A DNA stretch of 64,000 nt from Parachlorella kessleri (Eukaryota > Chlorophyta > Trebouxiophyceae > Chlorellales > Chlorellaceae), in assembly GCA_001598975.1 (NCBI GenBank), contig BBXU01000573.1, forward strand, positions 1 to 64,000, in the 5' to 3' direction. This document shows, piece by piece, positions 1-10,687 of the stretch; position 1 is the first letter of the stretch, and the number at the start of each line of letters is the position of its first letter. The notes under the pieces are model-generated. The model saw only the letters and a program-made list of their open reading frames with translations, searched no databases and was not told where the DNA came from. The position numbers and the translations under genes are program-made.

Positions 1-912
1 CCCCCCCTCCGCCCCGCCCCTTGCTCCAGCTGTGAGTTGCCCACTCGCAGCTCCACACCCAGCACCGCGTGGCCCCAGGCCTGCCTGGCCACAAACCCTC
101 CCTGCTGCAGCTGTGAGACGCTGCCAGCTCACCGGCTCCACGCCCAGCGCCAGCGTGAACCCCAGGTCGGTCTGGCTGTCGCCGTCACCCAGCCCCGCCA
201 GCTCCTGCAGCAGCCGGTGCGCCACCGCGTGGTTCATGGTGGCACCATCCCCTGCAGGGGAGGGTCCACAGGAGGGCCCGGGGCGTGAGAATGCCCGCTG
301 TCGCACACCAGCATAAGGCGCTTCTGGAGGCTCAATGCGAGGGGGCTTCTGACGCCAGGGCCTTCTGTTCTTGGTGAGAGCACGGTGGAGCGCGTACGAG
401 CGCAAACGAGCTTCCACCCGAGCGGAAGACCGTCCACGCAGGCTCCAGCAAACAACGCTTCGCGTCGCTACAGAGACACTGCCGACAGCAGCTGGATTCT
501 GAATTTACGCACGTGGGCGGCATGACTACCCGCATCCCAGACTCCTGTTCTGGCCGTGCCACCTCTGGCTGCCACCCACCCTCCCTTGCACCAATGCTCA
601 CCCACGCGATATATGTAGTACAGCTCCTTCAGCGCCCTGACGTGTACCGCCGACTCATTCCGCAGCACCAGCTCCACTTGCGAGGCCGTCAGCGGGCAGA
701 CCCCGCCACTACACAGCCGGTCGCCAGCAGGCGTGGTTCCCGCCTCGCTCCCGTTCAGCCCAGTGCCTGTGGGCGCGTCTGCTACAGCGCTGGTGCTGCC
801 GGCGGCGGCCGCGAGGGAATCCTTGCGCACCCCCAGATGCTCGATGCCGGCCGCGCTGCGAAGAAGCTTGGTTGCCCGCTGGAGCTCCCGGGGGCTTGGG
901 TCTGGCTTGTCC
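1..912 (-). CDS. Sel1-repeat-like protein, partial (possible SEL1L/HRD3-type)
   Basis: Two exons are visible on the minus strand. Exon 912-602 enters in phase 2 after a CACAG acceptor and leaves in phase 1 at GTGAGC. Exon 251 downward starts after CCCTGCAG and either ends at a GTGAGC donor (base 133) or stays open to the window edge, so the 3' end is missing. The join reads ELYYIYRVGDGATMNHAVAH, followed by a segment of the form LLQELAxLGDxDxQTDLGFxLALGVE. That matches the spacing of a Sel1/TPR-like repeat (paired helices with GD, AQ/SQ and LGF..ALG positions). Sel1 repeats occur in SEL1L/HRD3, the ER-lumen scaffold of the ERAD ubiquitin ligase, but one repeat does not fix the identity. Upstream exons, including a possible hydrophobic leader in a minus-strand frame near 1400-1500, could not be linked in phase. 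The family is inferred; the two exons are well supported. Confidence 0.45.
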
Positions 913-2639
913 CTGTGCGCTAGGGCAGCAGGCAGGAAGTCAACCGAATATAATGGGGCCGATGGATTCCTGGGTGGGACTTCGAGGGCTGAGAGTTGGC
1001 CGTGCCGGCGAGATGATAAGGGTCCCAGGCAGGTGCTGATAGCACAAGTGACAAAGGGGACATGACTTCCAATCACTGTCGCGAACCAGTGAATTTATGG
1101 GTGTGCCAAAGCCCACCCTCACACTCCACTGCCCCCGTCTATTCCGCCTATGCAGAGCTCTTTGACTCCAAGCAAGGGCATGCCAGGGCAAGCGCGCCTT
1201 ACAGGGCAAGCCCCTCACAACCGCATTCAGCCTTGCTTATGCATCGCAAGTCTCCCAGCCCCAGAAGCGTTCAAACCTCTCGAGGCCTTGCAGAATATGC
1301 GCACTCAGCACCTTCTGGATGTAGCTACCCAGGCCACGTGTCCAGCACGGGTGCCGCCGCACCTGATGGTCATGGCCTCCTGGTAGTTCCTCTCTGCTAG
1401 TGAAGTCCAGTTCGTGGCAGGACCCCCCACCTCGGACCTGCCTTCACTGCCCGTGACTCCAGAAACGGCACATAGCGCCACCAGTAAAAGGGTCAGGTAC
1501 TGCACGGGCAAGCAAAAAAAAGTACACGGAGTTGCAGCCCTGGGTTGCAGGTGAGGTACCACAGTCTAGGAAGGGCCAAGGAAGAGCACGTATACCACCT
1601 TGGGTTCTGCCATCGGGCCTGCAACGCCAAGAAGAATAGCAGATGGCACCGTCAGGCGATCGGGCTGAGCTGCTCCCTCATGATCATCAAGAAAGCAATA
1701 TGCCAGAGGGACGTCTTCATAACGGTCGCATATAAGAAAAACACCATTGCCAGGCATGTGTTCCGAGGTATAAGCTCCGCGGGAACACACCTGGCATGGC
1801 TGCAAAGTCTTAGCCTCCTGGCCTTGGTTTCCCCCACCTATCCACACCACGGCTTGACATGTGACCTTTATAGGAGGGTATCTCTTCTATTGCAACAATG
1901 CCACATGCAAAGCGGTGTATTGCCAAGCTTCGGCTTTCCCAAGCCTTGTTTACCTTGGACATAAGCTCACACGCCAACATTTGGACGTCTGCAGCTATAC
2001 AACATGGTGAGCGGCGTTCCTCCAGCTGACGCAGCAAGCGACCTTAACCACTGAAGCTTTGCCACCGCATGGGGCCGGCCACTCGCCAGGGCTCCAGCTG
2101 CAGCACTGCCTAGCCCTTGGAAATCAACAAGGGGACCTATGTGTGCCCACCCTTTGCAGGCTTCTGGCAGCACGAGCAGTGCTTAAACTCAAGATGCAGC
2201 TGGGGGAGGGCGCAGTGCGCCCAGTGAACCTGACTGCTGCTGACTGTCACAAGGCGGATGTGCTGCCCACAGTGACAGCCAGCCAAACCCTGAATGGAGG
2301 CCATGAAGGCCAGGACCTGAGGGTACATTTGCAATCGGCTGCCACTTGCTTCATGGAGGGTTGAGCCAGCAGACGGACTGCCCCTTGGGATGCCCCTTTG
2401 GAGGTGGCCAGGTAAGGCTTTGGCTAGCTAGCTTGCAAGAAGTGGTGGCCCCGGTTGTACTTCAATATGCTGCTGATATTATGCCGGAGCGCCAGATTGC
2501 TTTGGTGCGCCGAAAGAGGAAGCAGCGATGAGAAAGCACAGGCCCTCCACAGGCACGGTTGTGAGGGGCCAGTGGGTCAAAACAACTACAACAAGTGTGG
2601 AGCTATCTTAAGAACGTGTTGTCACATTCTTCTTGCTGA

Positions 2640-3100
2640 TGTGGGTTGCATTCACCTCGCTGGTGCACACTGACTACGAAAATGTGGCGAATATACCCCG
2701 GACGGGCATGAGAAGGGAGTAGCAATGACAGGTGCATCTTGCACTTGTCGAGTAGACCCGGTGTTTTCCTATGGGGGGGACTGCAAACCTCCCAGGCCAG
2801 GGGAAAAGTGATGGTCACACGGCCCGCTTGCACCCCACGGGTGTACACTGCAATCCCTGGATGGGTGAACTGGGAGGGAACGACCGTGACAGTTTGAATC
2901 CCTCTTGCTCGCGTCACTTGTTTACAGCTTGGCATGGGACTTGGGGGAAGATGTGACTGTGATATTAACGTGTGCCTGTCGCACCCCCTGGTGAACACCA
3001 AAACGCCAGGGGTGAGTGCGGTTGACAGTGGCAATTGGAATGTCACTTTTTGCCCTCGCTGGTGCACATAGGTCCCAGGAGTGGGCGCCGCACCCGACAG
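2640..3100. repeat. Degenerate tandem repeat (minisatellite relic)
   Basis: A phrase of the type CTCGCTGGTGCACA recurs in diverged form near 2657, 2835, 2983 and 3055, with intervals of about 178, 148 and 72 bases, which suggests an old unit of roughly 72-75 bp. On the minus strand it opens a 179-codon frame in which a TPG-x-V-x-TRG-like motif recurs. That frame has no ATG-led gene structure or known domain, so I read it as a by-product of the repeat and not as a gene. Confidence 0.45.
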
Positions 3101-3179
3101 ACGAAGGTGGAAATGGAGTCGGTGTCTGTGGCCTACAGCCATCTGCTTGTCATTTGGTCCCTGCCTTCGGCTGTGCTAA

Positions 3180-3220
3180 TTGACCCAGCTGGCACCCGCC
3201 ACACTGCTGTCTGACGCCTT
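3180..3220. repeat. Dispersed repeat, copy A (short)
   Basis: About 35 bases here (TTGACCCAGCTGGCACCCG and on through GACACTGCTGTCTGA-like sequence) match the left part of two longer copies at 32596-32668 and 41946-42013. This copy diverges after the CTGTCTGA block. Confidence 0.55.
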
Positions 3221-3367
3221 GTTGTCCCGTATAACCCAACTTAATGGAATCAGTGTGAACGTGTAAGGTGGGGAAGGCCAAAATTTACGGTTTGGGGATG
3301 CCAAGTAGCATCCTGTCATATACCTGAGAAAACTCGAGCTTGGCATCTTCTCCTCAACGGAGAGCCA

Positions 3368-3466
3368 GACACTTTGGCCGAGCGGTTAAGGCGAGAGATT
3401 CGAACACCATTGTGGCCGGTTGATCTCTTGGGGGAACCCGCACAGGTTCGAATCCTGTAGGTGTCG
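3368..3466 (+). tRNA. tRNA-Ser(CGA) with 18-nt intron
   Basis: The cloverleaf folds by eye. Acceptor strand GACACTT pairs with AGGTGTC (one G-U pair), with discriminator G. The D-arm is GCC/GGC and the anticodon stem AGAGA/TCTCT. The anticodon is CGA at 3401-3403. The long variable arm is typical of class II tRNAs, and the T-arm is ACAGG-TTCGAAT-CCTGT. An 18-base intron (3405-3422) sits directly after position 37, the canonical site for eukaryotic nuclear tRNA introns. It reads UCG codons. A run of five T at 3470-3474 is a good RNA polymerase III terminator. CCA is not encoded, as expected for a nuclear gene. Confidence 0.93.
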
Positions 3467-4272
3467 ACATTTTTCCTGCTTTTCCCGGAAACTGACGTAG
3501 GCTAACCCCCAATCGTCTTCCTCTGTCACTTCAACTTCTGCATACCCAATGCTTCACCCTGTTTTCACTCATCAGTATTGCATTCCCATAGGTGCCCCAC
3601 CGGGCGTCACATGCCAAAACACTCCTCCTGTCCTGTGTAACATTCGCAAATGAATCCGAGTGAGTAGCTTGTATGACACTGCTTGCTGGTCGACACGCTC
3701 ATCAAACCGGCTCACAACTATGTTGCTGCTACCTCCCTGACGCTCCCTACTCTTGTGGCAGCTTAGCCGCTCTCGGATGGCGCCGGTACGGGGACCGGAA
3801 GCGGACGCGGAAGAAAATTCTCCAGTCAACCCGAGCCGGTTTCCTACCGCTTAAATTTCATTCCCAAACATCTTAGACTGACTTTCTGACAGTACGGCAG
3901 CTGCCACTGTGCTGCCGCTGCATGATACCTGGGTAGCGGTGGCGTTACCAAGCAGCGTTCCTGGCGTTGTCCTTCTACCTTTGGCATATCTGCTCCCTAG
4001 TGATAGGAAGCAAAAGCGTGATAGCCTTGAGTGATAGTCAAGCACTGGTACTGCTCGATGACTAGACAGCAGTGCTGGGTGGATTATATGCAGAGAGCCT
4101 AAACCCGCAGCCTGTCAGGTGGGTTTGCACTAACCTCTGCCCTCCTTTCCACCTGCAAAACCCACCTGGTATGACTGGTTGGTCTCCTGCCTTGGGCCCT
4201 ACCACAGGAGTTATTGCAAGAAGCACCTGGACATTTGAAGGGGTTGGCTTGCTGCACTGCAGTAGTGAACTT
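3467..4272. other. Intergenic, 5' region of the M60 gene
   Basis: Apart from the tRNA terminator, nothing recognisable was found. The reading frame of M60 exon 1 is open upstream to 4072 but without an ATG before 4273, so the upstream part is taken as 5' UTR. Confidence 0.5.
3470..3474 (+). terminator. Pol III T-run terminator of tRNA-Ser
   Basis: TTTTT lies four bases past the tRNA discriminator base. Confidence 0.8.
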
Positions 4273-7200
4273 ATGAGCCGCCGTGTAGGGCAGCCAACCC
4301 CGCTGCTTCTGCTTGCTTTTTTCCTTGCAAGCCTTGTGACTGCAGCCGATCCGGCGCCACAGACACAGCCCTCCCTAGGAGCAGCAACAAGCGTGCCAGC
4401 GGCGCCTTTGCTTTCGACAAAGACGTCCTCCTCTCCTGGGGTCCAGGCGCCATCCGCAGGGACTGCTTCTGGCAGTGGTCAGTCCAGCCCTGCAGCTGCC
4501 AGCAAGCCAGCTAGTAACAGCCCCGCTCCCCGCAAGGTGGGACCCTCCCCCAAGCCTGGCAGCTCCCCTAAGCTGTCACCCCAGCCTGGGCAGCAGCAGC
4601 CCAAGCCCAGCCCTGCCCCCAAGCAGCCCCAGCAGGAACCAGGGCCGGCGGTGGTGACGAAGGATGACTACGCAGTCCTAGCAAGGGCGGTCGGGCGGGT
4701 GCAAGCCTCAGCATATGATGCCTCACGCCACCACCTCTCTGGGCCGGCCATGGCGCTGGTGGCAGACAACACAGGGGCCCCCATAGTCTCTGCCACCAGG
4801 CATGGGGCGGGAAGGGCAGTAGCTTTTGGCAACGAGGCCCTCTTCAACCTGTGCTGCTCGGCTGAGGGCGGTGTGGGGAAGCTGATAGTCAATGCAGCCA
4901 ACTGGGCGGCTGGCGGCCGGGAGGGGCTCCTTCGCATAGCGGGGGCCCACAGCTCCACAGCTGAGGACGGCATTGTGGCGGCGCTTGCCAGGCGGGTGAG
5001 GTGGTGAGGGGGTCCGTGTGGTGTTGGTAGGAAAAATGAGCGCTCACCGGCGGTGTACAGCAGAGTTAGGGAAGGTCAGTGTCAAGGCTTTGTGCTACCT
5101 GGCTTGGGCATCATAGCACTCCTCGTTAGGCTCGGTTGCACAGGACTCCTGTCCTACCAAAGTAAATGATAACTGATGGCAGTCCCCTGGCCGATGGCTT
5201 GCTCTGCGTGCAGAACACCGCACGGTGGCGGAGCCTAGGCACTGTGCCTCCAAGCAGCCTCTCCAGGGCCGCTGTGGACGTGTATTTCATCAACCGCGAG
5301 GACTCAGCCCTGCAGCGGCAGGCCCCCAGGATTCGGCAATTTGTGGCGGCGGGTGGCGGCCTGGTCATTGCCTTCCAGGTGCGGCGGTCCTTGCACTCTC
5401 TCGGGCTGCCGGGAGTACCGTGGATATGGTTTACTTGCTTGGCACATGCACGCCTATCCGCTTTTCGGAACCCACTGGAGGGACGGGGCATAAACACCGG
5501 AGTCGGCCGGTACAGTGTGTTGGTAAGTTGCTTTCCCCCTCAGTCTGACTGGGCTGGTGCCTGCTGGCACGTCCCGCTGTGCAGGCTTGGTCTTGGGAGC
5601 AGGATGGCAAGCCACTGGCTGCCCACCCCGCCAATCTCATCCTCAACCCGATGGGGATTGGGGTGGGCGGGGTGAAGGATGTGATTCACGTGGATGCTTC
5701 CATGGACCCGGCAACACCTCCCTCCCAGGTGGGTGGGGTGAGGGCTATGAGAGGGCAAGGTAGCTGGACGAGGCATGCAGCACACGCTGGCAGTCTTAGC
5801 GCCCACAGCAGCGGTTCTGTGGGCCTTGTCTCTGTGTGCTGAAGGCCTGGGTGTTCAGCCTTCCAGGCACTTGCAGTGGGTGTTTCAAGCAGTTGCTGTT
5901 GCAATGGCCAGCTGTAAGTACTGGAGTCACAGTGTTGTCGGCATGCACCCGGGTTGATCCGGCCTCACATGGGATTTTTTATTCCCAAAATAAGAACCCT
6001 GCCCCCTGCCTAGCAAGCCGCCCTTGTCGAGTTCCCGGCCAGTCCTTGCTCACTACACACCCACTTTGCTCCCTGCGCATTGCAGATAGCAAACTCAGAT
6101 GTTGCCATGGACTGCCTGGAGGCTACCTGCACCGGCAACAGCAGCAGCCCGTGTCAGCTAGCAACAGACGATCAAATGAATGATGTCATGACGGCTTTGG
6201 GCAACGGGGCCGCGTTCCAGGCGCCGGGCTCACCCTTCTGGACCCGCTTACAACAGGTGGGGGGTTGCTTTGACTCAAAAGTTGAGCCATAGTAGGCAAA
6301 GAGATAGGGCATGCCGCACTCTGCTGGCGCACTCCACCGGCATGATGGTTGCATGCTGACCTCCCAGCCTGGAGGGGGGTTTGTTGGGGTGGTTGCAGGC
6401 AGCCGTGCTGTCCTTGTTGTGATAGGTCCATTTTGCCTGGCCCCGACACTTGAACAGATGCTCCCCGGGCCAGGTGCAGCACAGAGCGGCATCCCATCCT
6501 GGGCATCTATTTTTCACTTCGCTTATTGCAGTGGCAAGCCGCAGCAAGCCAGGGCGGCATCAACCCCGGCAGGCCCATAGACAGGAACTCTGCGGAGGGG
6601 CTGGGCGCCCTTGCGCGCACCATCAGCTACAAGTATCTGGATCCCAGCAAGATGCCGGCGGCACCTGATGCCCGCTTCTTCCCTGGCCTGCCTGCCGAGG
6701 GGACCAGACCCCTGGCTGGCCCCATAGCGCGCATGGTAAGGGGCCAGACAGACCGACTGGGCAGGGCAAGAAGAGAGACAACAAATCCAACCCCCTGAAG
6801 CCCCTGCATCTGTTCTTAGCAGGGCCCAGTGCTACCAATGTCTAACTGCAAGGCTCTCCTGTAACAGGTCAGCGCAGTGCGCTAGATTGCAAAGGTCAGG
6901 TGCCCGGGCCAACTCTCTGCTTGTTTGTCTCCTCCCATGCTGCTGCAGATCACTGGGACCACCACCACCTCGTACTGGCAGTGCACAGGCATGTACGCCA
7001 TGGCAGGCCAGCTGGTGACAGTGCGAGTCCCGCCACAGCTTCTGGGCAAGGGGCCGGTCTGGCTGCACATTGGCGGCTGGACTGACCCCCTGTACAAGAA
7101 GGCCCAGTGGGTGCGGCTGCCAGAGCTGGTCCGCTGGTTCTCCGCCAGAAGCACTGCCACCCAGATTGCCTCGGCGCACGGAGGGCTGATTTACATCACG

Positions 7201-9128
7201 CTGCCCGCGGGGCTCTCCTTGGGGCCCCTGCCTGTGCACATAACAGGTGGGGTTGCAGTGCTGCTGTCCTTTCTCGTTGCCGTGCTGCTTTCTTGTTGTA
7301 GTGCTCTCCTTCTTGTTGCAGTGCTGCTCTCCTTGGTTGCCTGGGTTATGTGGAAGTGGTAAGCTGGGGTAGCTGGTGTTGGAGGCTGAACACCTACCGC
7401 CAATCCAGGCAATCCATATCCTCGACCTTCGAAAACCCAAAGGGGAACCCTATACCGGTGCAGTCTCATGTGCACGCATGCACCAAGCCTTGCACGCACG
7501 CACTCCCTGCTCGCAGGGGCCATCATGGCGTCCATGTACCGTGAGGGTGTGACAAATCCCAGGGATTGGGCCAGCATACTGCAGCAGTCCCCGGCACCGT
7601 GGGGGGAGATAGGCGGCGGCAAGTTGGTCATAGCCTCCCCTGCCAGCTCACTGCGGAAGGTCCAAAACCCGTCAGCAGTGGTTGGCTACTGGGACAGGGT
7701 GAGTCATCGTGTGTGCTTCACAGCCAGGCATTCCCATGCTTGAGGTAGCTGAGCACATTGCAGAGACGCGCTCGCCTGTGTAGCGGGGACCACCAGGTGT
7801 CTGCACTTTTTGGTTTCTGACCCAAGGTGCTGCTGCCGACCTTCCGCACCTGCGCCTGTCTTGTGGGGGTGTGCAGGTGCAGGACAGCAACGCCTGGCTG
7901 GCCAATATCCCCGCCCAGCGGCCCGCCCCCATGCGCATACAGCATGATGTTGACATCGCCACCGGGTACATGCACAGGTGGGAAGCCAGAGTGTGTGGCC
8001 CATGCCATGAAGCGTGGGTAGTGGATTTTGTGGATTGGGGTACTGCCTGGCCCTTGGTTGGCCCCTACTTGTGGAGGACCCAGGGCAGCATGGTGAAGCG
8101 TCGGTGCGCTTCTTAATTACACCAACTGCTAGGGAGCCAGAGCACCCAGAAGTACATGACTGGGACTCACGGGTCTGGATTCATGCATGGCCATACTTTT
8201 GGTACTAACGGAGCATGCACTTCACTGACTGCACCACTGATACTTGACATGTCTCATGCTTTGTCCTCCCTGCCATTGCAGCGGCTACCCCATTATGACA
8301 TACATGGACGTGACTGACACCGCGCTTGATATCAAGGCAAACCACTTCCCGTTTCTACATGAGTTGGGGCACAACCACCAGGTGGGCCTTAGCGCTGGTG
8401 CATCTTCATACATACACCCAAGCCTCGGCCCAGGTTTCCATGCCCTGCTGACTCCTTTTGCATGTTTGCATGTGCTTGAGGGGTGAAGCTGGCACACTGG
8501 GCGGGTATAGCCAGCCTGGCTGCGTGCCGTGCAGTACTGGACTAATCCCTTGCTGGGCACGTCTGAGCCCATCGGAAGCACCCTGGCCTGCAGCGGCACC
8601 CAAGAGACACACACACCCCTCTAATCCACGCATATGGGCACCTGGGTTGCCACCATGCAGGTGGCTGCATGGACGTGGGGCTGCACGCTGGAGGTGACCT
8701 GCAACCTGTTTGCGGCCCGCGCGATGGTGGCCGTCAGCAACGACACCGACCCCGCCACCCTGTATGGCCAGCTCCCCGACGCGACGCAGCGGCAGCGCGC
8801 CCGGCAGCAGTATTTTGCGGGCGGGCCCGCCTACGCCACCCTCTGTGCTAACCCAGAGCTGGTAGAGGATAGCTACCTGGCCCTGCTGGAGAGTAAGGGG
8901 TTTGGGTTTGCGCTGCTGAGGGACACGTTCAGGAGCTACCAGCAGATACCGCCCAGCCAGGTGCCTGTGAGTGACGATGCCAAGCTGCAGACGTGGGTGG
9001 TGCAGCAGTCGAGGGCGGCGGGCCTGGACCTGGCGCCCTACTACAGCCTCTGGGGCTGGCCGGTCTCCAAGGCCACACAGGCAGCTCTAACGTCCCTGCC
9101 GAAGGCTGATGTGGCGGGTATAGTGTGA
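4273..9128 (+). CDS. Secreted M60 (enhancin/TCAF-like) zinc metallopeptidase
   Basis: Ten exons encode 851 aa: 4273-4995, 5214-5378, 5585-5728, 6086-6256, 6532-6735, 6949-7246, 7517-7698, 7877-7977, 8282-8381, 8661-9128. All phases agree. The chosen ATG is the first in frame and is followed by a signal peptide core (LLLLAFFLASLV). A Pro/Ser/Gln-rich linker covers about residues 30-140. A domain resembling the N-terminal region of TCAF proteins follows (NAANWAAGGREGLL). A TGTYWQCTGMYA-like beta region then leads to the peptidase core. The gluzincin motif HELGH is at residues 689-693 with NHQ after it, and the third zinc ligand is probably Glu707, giving HExxHx13E, within the M60 range. M60 members cleave glycoproteins such as mucins, so the likely role is extracellular or vacuolar glycoprotein processing; the substrate is unknown. 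Intron 6 can be read through into a transmembrane tail (see findings). Exon 8 has a tandem acceptor. Confidence 0.88.
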
Positions 9129-9990
9129 GCTGCTTCCCAAGGCTCTCTGGGAGGGACGGAGTATGTCCAGTGTGCTGGCACTGCAGCTTGGTTGGGGGTC
9201 AGGTCTTTGTTGCGGTCACGCGGTGGGAGGGACCCGATTTCATTTTTGGCTTGTCGCTGTGGAGTGGTTCAGCTTTGCTGCATGTTGTTTGTATTTCTCA
9301 CTGGCTGCTTACATGTCAACTGGGTATTCATCTGACACGTCTGTCTTCCTTGCTGGCACCATAGTAGGGAGTTCTTTACAAATTTGGGTTTGGAACGATT
9401 TTGTGCCACCGCTGTAGCGTATGTGAGAGAGCGCGTGTACCAATGGCAAGGCTATATATGTTGTTGGTGTCAGGCAGTGCGGCCCATGGCGAACCAACCT
9501 GGCTTTGGGAGAGCTATGGCAAGGGTTGCTCTGTGGGCGCGCTTGGGACAGGCAACTCACTTTGACAAGGGCGGCTCTATTTGACTGACAGTACTTTTTT
9601 TGGTCAACCAGTACTTCCTTTGGGTTGCCGGTACCTCTTCTCTTGTACTTTGTTGCCGTATATAAGTTAGTCAATCAATTAACCAGACAAACTACTCAAA
9701 CCTGAAGGCTGCATTGATGCCTGCCCTGCACATTGGCAGTCTGGCATGCCTTTCTGCATTCACGCCTGCTTTCGCATGGCAGTGGCTGTGCACCCAGCAA
9801 AAAGCTCTTCCAGTGGCCTTAGCTTGTTCGGGGAGAGAACTACTGGATCTGAACTCAGGCAAGCCCCAGAGCATAACTGCATTGCCCCTGTCACCCCAGT
9901 TCACCGTCACCTCTGTTCGCACGACCAGCCACCCTGAATAAAAAAGCGGGACGCACCAGCGGCAATGCAGAATGTGAAAATGCAGAGTGT

Positions 9991-10062
9991 TGCTCCTCCC
10001 AGAATCGAACCCTGGCGTGTTCCATTAGGACCACAAGGTTAAAAGCTGCCAGCTAACCGGGC
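9991..10062 (-). pseudogene. tRNA-like relic (box B intact, arms degenerate)
   Basis: The minus strand carries a T-arm CCAGG-GTTCGAT-TCTGG followed by GAGGAGC-A, as at a tRNA 3' end, and upstream box-A-like stretches (TTAGCTGGCAGC and TGGTCCTAATGG). A matching 5' acceptor strand and a pairable anticodon stem are missing, so it is not a functional tRNA. It could be a decayed tRNA gene or a tRNA-derived SINE head. Confidence 0.35.
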
Positions 10063-10609
10063 TGGGGTTGAGGCACTCCGAAGGAGTGGTGATTATGAAC
10101 CCACTTACTCCCCATTTCGCATGGCTTTCGCTTTCGCATGGCAGGACTAGTGCATTATATGCGGTCCGTTCATGACGGCAATGCGTACACATGTAGTGGC
10201 CGAGCTGCAAAATTGTACCGCACAGAAGTCAACGTACAAGGCTTTAGGAGACTACACAAGAAAACAACATTGAAAGAGTGGGGCAAACAACCCACAGAGC
10301 TGGCCATCCCCCGAAGCCAGACCATGCTCCTGTAGAAACTTTGCTAGAAGCTCACAGGTACTATCTGTCCTGCCGGTTCCCTGGCCAAATGAAGGATTAG
10401 ACTGTGTGTCCCAGAACAAGCAAGCTAACAGGACGAGAAAACAAGTAATGAAGACTCAAATGCAATAACAAGACGGCATGGTACAACACAGCGCATCACC
10501 ACAGTACCCTGGTGCGCCCTTCTTGGCCCGCCTTAAAAAGCCTACCGGCAATGACAAGATCAACCAAAGTGCCAAAGAGTAAGCAACCCAGTAAAAGACA
10601 GTAACAACA

Positions 10610-10614
10610 TTACA
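10610..10614 (-). terminator. TGTAA poly(A) signal of the 10.7-kb gene
   Basis: TGTAA on the minus strand, 74 bases past the stop codon at 10688. TGTAA is the usual chlorophyte polyadenylation signal. Confidence 0.5.
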
Positions 10615-10687
10615 AACAACCCTGCAACGAACAGTAAGGAAACCCTTGCCCACCTCTCCTACACACTACTGCACAGTCTCCACCCGC

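Larger units (their letters stand above)
913..3367. other. Unassigned region upstream of the Sel1-like exons
   Basis: No complete gene could be assembled. A minus-strand frame near 1400-1500 encodes a leader-like stretch (YLTLLLVALCAVSGVTG) after a CAG acceptor and may be a 5' exon of the Sel1-like gene, but no phase-compatible chain to base 912 was found. The 2.6-3.1 kb part holds degenerate tandem repeats (listed separately), and 3180-3220 is a copy of a dispersed repeat also seen at 32.6 and 41.9 kb. Confidence 0.4.
9129..10687. other. Convergent 3' region of the M60 gene and the 10.7-kb gene
   Basis: No gene is seen. It should hold both 3' UTRs. A tRNA-like relic lies at about 9991-10062 on the minus strand, and a TGTAA signal for the minus-strand gene at 10610-10614. 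Confidence 0.5.

Noticed and set aside
2603..3142. 179-codon minus-strand frame as a repeat protein gene.
   Set aside because: There is no gene structure around it, the repeat period is not a multiple of three, and no domain is recognisable.
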